Source: Bacteroidetes bacterium CG2_30_32_10 (GTDB taxonomy: Bacteria > Bacteroidota > Bacteroidia > Bacteroidales > CG2-30-32-10). From it: a stretch of DNA of 12,916 nt. The notes beneath the pieces are model-generated. The model worked only from the letters and a program-made list of their open reading frames with translations, searched no databases and was not told the DNA's origin. Shown in pieces: positions 1 to 5,926 of the stretch. Position 1 is the stretch's first letter; each line of letters starts with the position of its first letter. The stretch is from the NCBI GenBank assembly GCA_001872995.1, contig MNXO01000163.1:1-12916 (forward strand), in the 5' to 3' direction. The position numbers and the translations under genes are program-made.

Positions 1-2
1 CT

Positions 3-950
3 TTTCTTTTTTTTAATGACGATATTTCGCTTATTCGCTTAACAGAACATTTTTTTCGTAGTTTATTGCTTATAGTCTTGTTTTATACCAATTCACTTAT
101 TCTTATCCCTAAATTCCTTACAAAAAACAAAATTGGAATTTATATATTAAGCATTCTAACAAGTATTATATTATATATAATTTTATGTGTGCTTTCTGAT
201 TATCTAAATCATGTAATTTTTTCAATTCCCCGATGTCATCCTTTATACTTTATAATTCCCAAATCGTTTTTTGCTGCCTTATTTATTTTAGGCTTAAGTA
301 CGAGTTTTAAAGTTACAATTGAGTGGTTTAATTCGGAAAGACAAAAGAAAGAATTGGAAACGGAGAAATTAGCCTCAGAATTGGCGTTTTTAAAGTCTCA
401 AATCAACCCTCATTTTCTTTTTAATACTTTAAATAACGTATATTCGCTTGCCTTCAAAAAATCGGATGATACACCTGATGCAATCATCAAATTATCTAAA
501 CTTATGCGTTATATGCTTTACGAATCTAACGAAAATCAAGTGTTTTTAAGTAAAGAAATTGAATATCTTCATAATTATATTGATTTACAAAAGTTACGTT
601 TACCAAATACAATAAAAATTATTTTTAATGTAGAAGGCGATATTGAAGGCAGATTGATAGAACCAATGTTGTTGATCCCTTTTGTGGAAAATGCTTTTAA
701 ACACGGCATAAGCTATGTTGATAATTCTAAAATATCTATTTCTATTAAATTAAGTGCATACGAATTGTTATTTGTTATTGAAAACAAAATTAATAATGCA
801 AAAATAACAGAAGAATCTGGCTCTGGAATTGGTCTTTCAAATGTTAAAAGAAGACTTACCCTTTTGTATCCTAATAAACACACGATTACTATTAACGACA
901 ATAACGATGAATTTAAAGTTACGTTGAAAATTAACTTAGAAAAATGTTAA
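3..950 (+). CDS. LytS/YehU-type sensor histidine kinase, 5' end outside the window
   Basis: Membrane sensor kinase that would phosphorylate the response regulator encoded next. The frame is open to the left edge, so the first possible start inside the window (TTG at 66) is not the real start. The visible part shows three hydrophobic segments (about nt 54-117, 135-195 and 264-312); members of this family usually have four, so one is probably off the window. A short coiled linker follows. The His_kinase motif INPHFLFNTLNN has the phospho-acceptor His at nt 411-413. The ATP-binding domain shows an N-box (PFVENAFKHG, about nt 679-708) and a G-box (GSGIGLSNVKRRL, about nt 818-858). The stop overlaps the next start by 7 bases (ATGTTAA), which suggests translational coupling. 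The family is certain. The signal sensed is unknown; the neighbouring barrel protein suggests something at the envelope. Confidence 0.93.
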   Translation, partial: FLFFNDDISLIRLTEHFFRSLLLIVLFYTNSLILIPKFLTKNKIGIYILSILTSIILYIILCVLSDYLNHVIFSIPRCHPLYFIIPKSFFAALFILGLSTSFKVTIEWFNSERQKKELETEKLASELAFLKSQINPHFLFNTLNNVYSLAFKKSDDTPDAIIKLSKLMRYMLYESNENQVFLSKEIEYLHNYIDLQKLRLPNTIKIIFNVEGDIEGRLIEPMLLIPFVENAFKHGISYVDNSKISISIKLSAYELLFVIENKINNAKITEESGSGIGLSNVKRRLTLLYPNKHTITINDNNDEFKVTLKINLEKC

Positions 951-1669
951 ACTGTATAGCCATAGACGATGAACCTTTAGCCCTTGATTTGATAGAAGAA
1001 TTTATCAATAAAGTTTCGTTTCTAAACATTGTCAGCAAATGCAATAGAGCCATTGAAGCAATAGAAATAATTCAAAAGAATAAAGTGGATTTAATTTTCC
1101 TTGATATACAAATGCCAGATATCAATGGAATACAATTATTGAAAAGTATTAAATATAAACCAATGGTAATTTTTACTACTGCCTTTGAGCAATATGCATT
1201 AGAGAGTTACGATTTGGATGTGATTGACTATTTGCTTAAGCCAATTCCCTTCGATCGATTTGTTAAAGCTGCCAATAAAGCGATGGAATATCATCATTTA
1301 AGAAATAACCCACAAACTACAAGCGCTCAATTAACTGAAAAACCCAATGATTTCTTTTTTGTGAAGTCCGAATACCAAAACGTTAAGATAAACTACCTTG
1401 ATATTTTATATATTGAAGGCTTAAAAGATTACGTTAAAATTCATCTTTCTTCAAAAGATAAGCCTATTTTAACACTTTTAAGTTTAAAATATTTGGAAGA
1501 AAAACTGCCTACCGCAGATTTTATTCGTGTTCACCGCTCTTATATTATATCAATAAACAAAATAGATGCGCTCACTAAGAGTATTATTTATATTGGAGAA
1601 AAAGAAATTCCTATTGGTGAACTCCACATTGATAATGTTTTAAAAATACTAAACCATACTAAATTATAA
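944..1669 (+). CDS. LytTR-family response regulator
   Basis: DNA-binding partner of the upstream kinase. The N-terminal receiver domain (about residues 1-120) has the acidic pair D9/D10 in the motif AIDDEPLA, the phosphorylation site D54 in FLDIQMPD, T78/T79 and the conserved K99 in DYLLKPI. The C-terminal LytTR domain (about residues 135-238) starts at FFFVKSEYQNVKI and includes YIEGLKDYVKIH and the typical FIRVHRSYIISINKI segment. LytTR domains bind DNA through a mainly beta fold. The length of 241 residues is normal. The start overlaps the kinase stop, and only 26 bases separate this gene from the outer-membrane gene, so the three probably share one transcript. Its targets are not shown by the sequence; regulating the neighbouring barrel gene is an inference. 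Confidence 0.95.
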   Translation: MLNCIAIDDEPLALDLIEEFINKVSFLNIVSKCNRAIEAIEIIQKNKVDLIFLDIQMPDINGIQLLKSIKYKPMVIFTTAFEQYALESYDLDVIDYLLKPIPFDRFVKAANKAMEYHHLRNNPQTTSAQLTEKPNDFFFVKSEYQNVKINYLDILYIEGLKDYVKIHLSSKDKPILTLLSLKYLEEKLPTADFIRVHRSYIISINKIDALTKSIIYIGEKEIPIGELHIDNVLKILNHTKL

Positions 1670-1695
1670 TCTGTAAATCATAAAAATTAAAAAGA

Positions 1696-2130
1696 ATGAA
1701 AATAAGAACCACATTAAAATATTTTGCATTTTATACCATAATGCTCACTTCTGTTATAACAATTAATGCACAGAATACCCCCTCCAACAAACCAAATTCA
1801 ACTGGTAATTCGGCAATAGGAGTTATTAAAGGCGAAGTGGAAGATAGCCTCACGGGTGACCCTGTTGAATATGGCAATATTGTTTTGTTTAGAGTAAAAG
1901 ACTCTTCTATGACAACAGGAACCATTACCAATGAGAAGGGACAGTTTGTGTTAACAAAGGTTCCTTTTGGGAAATATTACATGGTAGTTAGCTTTATTGG
2001 CTATAAGAATATAAAAATTCAGAATATATTTATAAAACCACAAGCATCTGAGCTTGATTTGGGCTTAATAAAGCTGGAACCTTCTACCAACAATCTTTCT
2101 ACAGTTAATATTACTGGTGAAAAAAAATGA
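1696..2130 (+). CDS. N-terminal part of a split outer-membrane beta-barrel protein (signal peptide plus CarboxypepD_reg-like domain)
   Basis: The first 26 residues form a signal peptide (basic start, hydrophobic core, ending near INAQ). Residues about 42-130 are a carboxypeptidase-regulatory-like beta-sandwich: GVIKGEVEDSLTGDPVEYGN, then TITNEKGQFVLTKVPFGKYY and VVSFIGYK. In this family that domain sits in front of a TonB plug and barrel on the same polypeptide. Here the frame stops (TGA at 2128-2130) just after VNITGEKK, where the plug should begin, and the next gene starts in the -1 frame inside the same run of A. The 144 residues alone would be a secreted single-domain fragment, so I read this as the first half of one gene of about 830 codons. 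It may be joined by frameshifting, broken by a real mutation, or split by a sequencing error. Confidence 0.85.
   Translation: MKIRTTLKYFAFYTIMLTSVITINAQNTPSNKPNSTGNSAIGVIKGEVEDSLTGDPVEYGNIVLFRVKDSSMTTGTITNEKGQFVLTKVPFGKYYMVVSFIGYKNIKIQNIFIKPQASELDLGLIKLEPSTNNLSTVNITGEKK
2120..2130 (+). other. A8 slippery run at the junction of the split barrel gene
   Basis: Eight A at 2120-2127 are followed by TGA. In the upstream frame the codons read GAA AAA AAA TGA, so bases 2121-2127 form a classic A AAA AAA slippery heptamer. A -1 slip makes the next codon ATG at 2127 and runs on into the plug domain with no residue lost. The same join would result from one extra A. I see no obvious strong stem-loop just downstream, so a programmed signal is not proven. 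Confidence 0.55.
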
Positions 2131-4184
2131 TGGAGTTCAAACTTGATAAGAAAGTTATTAATGTTGATAAAATTCTTACCAGCACAGGAGGCACCGCTAT
2201 TGATGTGCTTCAAAACATTCCCTCGGTTACGGTTGATTATGATGGAGCCGTTAGTTTAAGAGGAAATTCAAACATCACCATATTAATTGATGGACGCCCT
2301 TCAAGTATTACTGGTACTAAACTCGAACAAATTCCTGCTTCTTCAATCGAAAGCATAGAGTTAATTACAAATCCTTCTGCAAAATACAATCCTGAAGGAA
2401 TGTCGGGAATTATTAATATCAAATTGAAAAAGAAAAAAGCATTTGGTTTAAACGGCTTAGCATCTGTAAACATTGGTACTGGAGATAAATACAACGGCTC
2501 CATCAATTTGAATTATAATTTTAATAAAGTAAATTTATTTGCTTCTTATGATACCAGATATAATAGAAGAAAAGGATGGGGCGATATGTATCGTACAAGT
2601 ACAATAAACGACACTACTTTATATTTGGCAAATAGTTCTAAAAGGTACCGAAAAGGAAATTCAAATAATTTTAAAGTAGGAGCCGACTTTTTTCTTGATC
2701 CCAAAAATACTATCACCTTAACTTGGCTTTATAACAAAGGGAAAGATGAAGACAATGATGTAACGAAAAGTTATAATTATAATATTAACCAAGTATTACG
2801 CGATCAATACAATTCAAACACGCTTGAAAGTGGCGATGATAACGAATCAGACTATACGCTAAATTATAAGAAAACTTTTGATAAAAAAGGGAAAGAATTA
2901 ACGGCTGATATTATTTTTAGCACAGGTAAAGAAACTGAAGGGAGCAATATAGATAATTACTACTATATGCTCAATTATTTGCCTTTCGAAAAGGTAATTC
3001 CTGAATCACAAAAGCAAAATACGGATGGAAATAATTACGATGCAACACTACAAACCAATTACATTTATCCTTTTGGTAAAGATGCTAAATTTGAAACTGG
3101 TTTTCAAGGAATTATCAAAAATAACGACAATAATTTTAAAATAGATAAGTTTGACCATGCTTTATCGCAATGGTATGCTGATACAACCCAAAGTAATCAT
3201 TTTGTTTACAATGAGCAGATATATGCAGTATATGGAATATTTTCTAAAGAGTTTAAGAAATGGTCTTTTCAAATTGGTACTCGTTTAGAACAAGCATTTA
3301 CAAAAGCAGAACAAAAAACTGTTGTTGAAACAAACAATAAACAATACTTTAGTGTTTTTCCAACAGTGCATACAACCTATAAAATAAAAGAAAATCAAGA
3401 TATACAGCTTAGTTATAGCCGTAGAATCAACAGACCTGATATGCACTCATTAAATCCTTTCGTAGATTATTCTAATCCAAATGTAATAAGATATGGTAAT
3501 CCAGATTTGAAACCCGAATACATTAATTCCTACGAAATAGGGCATTCTATTTTCTGGAAAAAAACTTCTATTAGTTCAAATCTTTTCTATCGCCAAATAA
3601 ATGATGTGATTAAAAGATATGCTTTTCTCGATTCCAATAGAGTAAGCAATATGACAACTGCCAACCTCTCCAAAGGTAAGTCTTATGGTGTTGAATTGGT
3701 TGTTGAACAAACTATTTTGAAATGGTGGAGGGTAAATGCTAACTTTAGCTATTTTAGAACTATTATTGAAGGCGATAAGGACAATACCAGTTTAACCAAT
3801 GATAATTATAGCTGGACATCCAAACTTAATTCTAACATGATGCTACCAAAAGGAATAATGTTTCAGATTAGTGGTTTTTACAGAGGTCCTATGGTTACTC
3901 CTCAAGGAGAAATGGCGGCTATGTATTCTGCTGATATGGCTCTTAAAAAAGATTTTTTAAAAGATAAATTAAGCGTTAATTTTAGGTTAAGCGATGTTTT
4001 TAATACGCAAAAATTTAAAATGAATATAAAAGGTGATAATTTTACTTCAGAGGGTAATAGACGAAGGGATTCCCGAATTGCCTATATCGGAGTGAGCTAT
4101 AAAATTAATGGAGGTTTAAAAACTAAAATTAAAAAACGCCCTATGGACAATAATAATATGGATGATGGCGGTGGGGATTTTTAA
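2127..4184 (+). CDS. Plug and barrel part of the split outer-membrane protein (TonB-dependent receptor-like, OMP_b-brl_3 type)
   Basis: Starting from the ATG at 2127 there is no signal peptide, so this 685-residue product could not reach the outer membrane alone. Residues about 15-100 form a plug-like domain: GGTAIDVLQNIPSVTV, VSLRGNSNITILIDGRP, then SIESIELITNPSAKYNPEG and the GIINIKLKK end. The rest is a beta-barrel with many alternating aromatic strands, including YSRRINRPDMHSLNPF and YGNPDLKPEYINSYEIG near residues 428-470, which are typical of the outer-membrane beta-barrel family of Bacteroidota. The C-terminus has the last strand IAYIGVSYKI, then a basic and Asp/Gly/Asn-rich tail. There is no type IX sorting domain. 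The ATGA overlap could allow coupled restart, but joining to the upstream frame makes far better biological sense. I see no SusD-like partner and the ligand is unknown. Confidence 0.88.
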   Translation: MMEFKLDKKVINVDKILTSTGGTAIDVLQNIPSVTVDYDGAVSLRGNSNITILIDGRPSSITGTKLEQIPASSIESIELITNPSAKYNPEGMSGIINIKLKKKKAFGLNGLASVNIGTGDKYNGSINLNYNFNKVNLFASYDTRYNRRKGWGDMYRTSTINDTTLYLANSSKRYRKGNSNNFKVGADFFLDPKNTITLTWLYNKGKDEDNDVTKSYNYNINQVLRDQYNSNTLESGDDNESDYTLNYKKTFDKKGKELTADIIFSTGKETEGSNIDNYYYMLNYLPFEKVIPESQKQNTDGNNYDATLQTNYIYPFGKDAKFETGFQGIIKNNDNNFKIDKFDHALSQWYADTTQSNHFVYNEQIYAVYGIFSKEFKKWSFQIGTRLEQAFTKAEQKTVVETNNKQYFSVFPTVHTTYKIKENQDIQLSYSRRINRPDMHSLNPFVDYSNPNVIRYGNPDLKPEYINSYEIGHSIFWKKTSISSNLFYRQINDVIKRYAFLDSNRVSNMTTANLSKGKSYGVELVVEQTILKWWRVNANFSYFRTIIEGDKDNTSLTNDNYSWTSKLNSNMMLPKGIMFQISGFYRGPMVTPQGEMAAMYSADMALKKDFLKDKLSVNFRLSDVFNTQKFKMNIKGDNFTSEGNRRRDSRIAYIGVSYKINGGLKTKIKKRPMDNNNMDDGGGDF

Positions 4185-4226
4185 TCCTGTACAAATACAC
4201 TATAATGATAAGGGTTTACTGAATTT

Positions 4227-4385
4227 TTAATAGTTCATTATGCTGACTTGTGTCCATACATGCAATTTCAATGCACTTTGCTTTTTAAATTGTTTCTGAT
4301 TTGTTTTGGCATCATACCAAACAAGCCTTTTTTGGTTATTTCCTTTATGAAAGCCAATGGATTCCTTCAATAAAAAGCAATTCAG
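4227..4385 (-). mobile_element. Degenerate remnant of an IS4-type transposase gene
   Basis: On the minus strand 52 codons are open from 4385 to a TAA at 4229-4227, with a TGA immediately upstream (4388-4386). Two blocks look like the C-terminal half of IS4-family transposases. The first is GFHKGNNQKRLVWYDAKTN, resembling the 'LRLVxYYDxxT' stretch. The second is SALKLHVWTQVSIM, resembling 'NAVKTQIWxAIS'. They occur in the right order, frame and strand, but the 50 to 60 residues that should lie between them, including the catalytic Glu of the Y-R-E-K motif, are missing. No start codon or terminal inverted repeats were found. I infer an old, internally deleted fossil. The family call is from memory of the motifs and could be wrong. 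Confidence 0.42.
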
Positions 4386-4401
4386 TCAATTTATAAAATA
4401 T

Positions 4402-4427
4402 TTTGTTTTCTAATAAGGGTAGCTTTG
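4402..4427 (+). promoter_or_regulatory. Candidate promoter for the lipoprotein gene
   Basis: TAGCTTTG at 4420-4427 matches the Bacteroidota -7 box TAnnTTTG exactly. A TTTG at 4402-4405 lies only 14 bases upstream, shorter than the usual gap of about 19 to 20, so the -33 element is weak. The leader would be roughly 75 bases. Confidence 0.35.
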
Positions 4428-4511
4428 TATTTAGGTGTATTAATAACAAAAGCAACAAATAAGTTTGCGTTATAGAAATAAATATAGTAATTTTATTAAA
4501 ATCTTAAAATC

Positions 4512-5447
4512 ATGAAAACAAAAAAAATATTTAGATTAGCAGTAATCTTAGTTGCTATAGCAGCTTTTGCAGTTATAGGATGCAAAAAAGACAAAAAAGA
4601 AGACCCAACTCCCGACTCTTCTTCGATGCAACAATTAACCAAAGATCAAAATGAGGAAGAAACATCATCAAATGATGCTTTGAATGATGTAAGTGCTGTG
4701 CTTTCTGGCGGAAGTGCTAAATCTTTAGAGTTTCTGCCATGTAATGCTACAATAGATTCTACTACTGTAATAAATGACTCAATTACATACCATATTACAT
4801 ACAATGGACTCAATTGTAATGGAACTCGCAATAGGGTTGGGCAAGTTGAATTTATAAAGAAAGTTGGAACTTATTGGGCTCAAGCTGGAACTTCGGTATC
4901 TGTAAAGTTTATTAACTTAAAAATTACAAGGATTGCCACTGGAAAATCTTTAACACTCAATGGCAATAAAGTTTTTACGAATGTAAGCGGCGGTCTTTTA
5001 ATAAATCTTGGTTCAGGCTCAACTTCTATTGTGCATACTGCAATAGGAACATTGCAAGCAACTTTTGATGATGGCTCCACTAGAACATGGAATATCAATA
5101 GAAAAAGAACTTTTACAGGAACACAAGGACAAATATTAATGACGGTTGATGGACAAGCCACCGTAAATGGCTACAATAATTTGGTTGTGTGGGGTATTAA
5201 CAGAAATGGTGAAGATTTTTACAGTCAAATTAACCAATCAGTAGTTCACAAACAAGCTTGTGGATGGGAACCTGAAGCTGGGGTTGTTGTTCATCAAATT
5301 CCTGACAACAACAAAAAAGTTACCGTTACTTTTGGCTTTGATGATAATAACAATCCTGTTCCTATTTCAGGAAGCAGTTGTGCTTCTCGCTATAGAATTG
5401 ATTGGGAAAACAATGGACATTCTGGCACCGCATTTTTACAATTATAG
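4512..5447 (+). CDS. Lipoprotein of unknown function
   Basis: I do not recognise a named family. The protein of 311 residues begins with a basic n-region and a hydrophobic stretch, then the lipobox AVIGC with the lipidated Cys at residue 24. A Lys/Asp/Glu/Pro-rich linker follows (residues 25-60). Charged residues after the Cys can act as surface-export signals in Bacteroidota, so a cell-surface position is possible but not shown. The remaining part looks all-beta, with regularly spaced Gly, Thr and Val. It carries four more Cys (77, 102, 250, 290), which could form two disulphides; C250 and C290 flank a segment with VTVTFGFDD. It starts at the ATG at 4512 with no Shine-Dalgarno. It is transcribed alone and is followed after about 60 bases by a strong hairpin terminator. 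Confidence 0.85.
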   Translation: MKTKKIFRLAVILVAIAAFAVIGCKKDKKEDPTPDSSSMQQLTKDQNEEETSSNDALNDVSAVLSGGSAKSLEFLPCNATIDSTTVINDSITYHITYNGLNCNGTRNRVGQVEFIKKVGTYWAQAGTSVSVKFINLKITRIATGKSLTLNGNKVFTNVSGGLLINLGSGSTSIVHTAIGTLQATFDDGSTRTWNINRKRTFTGTQGQILMTVDGQATVNGYNNLVVWGINRNGEDFYSQINQSVVHKQACGWEPEAGVVVHQIPDNNKKVTVTFGFDDNNNPVPISGSSCASRYRIDWENNGHSGTAFLQL

Positions 5448-5509
5448 ATAAAATTAGCATAAAAGCAATGCAATATATTACCACTTATGTATTTGAAGCA
5501 CTTTAAACA

Positions 5510-5537
5510 AAAAGCCCTTGATTTCTCAAGGGCTTTT
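5510..5537. terminator. Bidirectional terminator between the lipoprotein gene and tRNA-Gln
   Basis: A perfect 12-bp stem (5510-5521 with 5526-5537; core AAAAGCCCTTGA) closes a TTTC loop. It has T-rich ends on both strands. On the + strand it ends the lipoprotein transcript. On the minus strand it starts two bases after the tRNA 3' end. Confidence 0.88.
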
Positions 5538-5538
5538 G

Positions 5539-5611
5539 TTGTCCGGCCAGGGCTCGAACCTGGACTCTTTTGATCCAAAAACAAATGTGTTGCCAATTAC
5601 ACCATCGGACA
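5539..5611 (-). tRNA. tRNA-Gln (anticodon UUG)
   Basis: Read on the minus strand, a full cloverleaf is visible: acceptor TGTCCGA with CCGGACA, D-arm GTGT/ACAC around AATTGGCA, anticodon loop TTTTGGA giving UUG, and T-arm CCAGG/CCTGG around the loop TTCGAGC. The discriminator base is A, and CCA is not encoded. Two positions do not pair: A7 with C66 at the base of the acceptor stem, and U31 with U39 closing the anticodon loop. All other expected pairs form, and the gene has a strong promoter and its own terminator, so it is probably functional. Confidence 0.9.
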
Positions 5612-5621
5612 AACTGAGGTG

Positions 5622-5653
5622 CAAAAGTAGAAAAATTATTTATTATTCCCAAA
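5622..5653 (-). promoter_or_regulatory. Promoter of tRNA-Gln
   Basis: On the minus strand TTTG (5653-5650) is followed after 20 bases by TACTTTTG (5629-5622). This is a near-perfect match to the Bacteroidota vegetative promoter (TTTG, about 19-20 bases, TAnnTTTG). Transcription would begin a few bases before the tRNA 5' end at 5611. Confidence 0.72.
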
Positions 5654-5774
5654 AATAAAATAAAAAAACCTTCTTTCATTCATTTATTGAAAACCTTTCT
5701 TAAACAAACCTCTGTATTCATTGTTATTTGTATATTTTTATTTGATTTTACTTTTCAACTTGTTTACCTGTCTA

Positions 5775-5816
5775 ATTGTTTATTGTTTTTCATTGCCTAT
5801 TGTTTATTGCTCATTG
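5775..5816. repeat. ATTG heptad repeat with an 11-bp direct repeat
   Basis: ATTGTTTATTG occurs exactly at 5775-5785 and 5799-5809, 24 bases apart. ATTG words fall at 5775, 5782, 5792, 5799, 5806 and 5813, so the spacing is 7 except for one step of 10. This is a degenerate tandem array rather than random T-rich DNA. Confidence 0.6.
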
Positions 5817-5889
5817 TTAATTTTTGTTAAATAATACTTTTTTTTTAAGCTGTTTTTATACTTTTAAATACAGTTTGATTTTTTTTTCA

Positions 5890-5897
5890 TACTTTCG
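5890..5897 (+). promoter_or_regulatory. Candidate -7 box of the DUF2723 gene
   Basis: TACTTTCG resembles TAnnTTTG with one change, and it is followed by CAAC with the ATG 29 bases further on. A TTTG at 5874-5877 is only 12 bases upstream, so the -33 element is not convincing. Confidence 0.33.
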
Positions 5898-5926
5898 CAA
5901 CTTATAAAACATTAAAAAATTAGCTA

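Larger units (their letters stand above)
4185..4511. other. Intergenic region with an IS remnant and a candidate promoter
   Basis: These 327 bases hold no intact gene. The left and middle part carries the minus-strand transposase-like remnant listed separately. The right part carries a candidate promoter for the lipoprotein gene. A 7-base inverted repeat, ATAATGA (near 4202) and TCATTAT (near 4235), flanks the 3' side, but it is widely spaced and has no clear T run. I therefore do not call a terminator for the barrel gene. Confidence 0.6.
5654..5926. other. Intergenic region, low complexity, with ATTG heptad repeats
   Basis: No gene is seen between the tRNA promoter and the DUF2723 gene. The DNA is very T-rich on the + strand. 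The stretch 5775-5816 holds repeated ATTG words at 7-base steps (listed separately). A candidate promoter lies at the right end. Confidence 0.6.

Noticed and set aside
66..68. TTG as start of the histidine kinase
   Set aside because: The frame stays open and protein-like to the left edge, and the first membrane helix of the family is missing, so the real start is off the window.
4316..4336. ACCAAA / TTTGGT hairpin as a terminator for the barrel gene
   Set aside because: The stem is only 6 bp with a nine-base loop, it sits about 130 bases past the stop, and it is better explained as part of the transposase-like remnant.
5390..5596. Minus-strand frame of 68 codons across the lipoprotein end and the tRNA
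   Set aside because: It runs through the terminator and most of tRNA-Gln, so the open frame is accidental.
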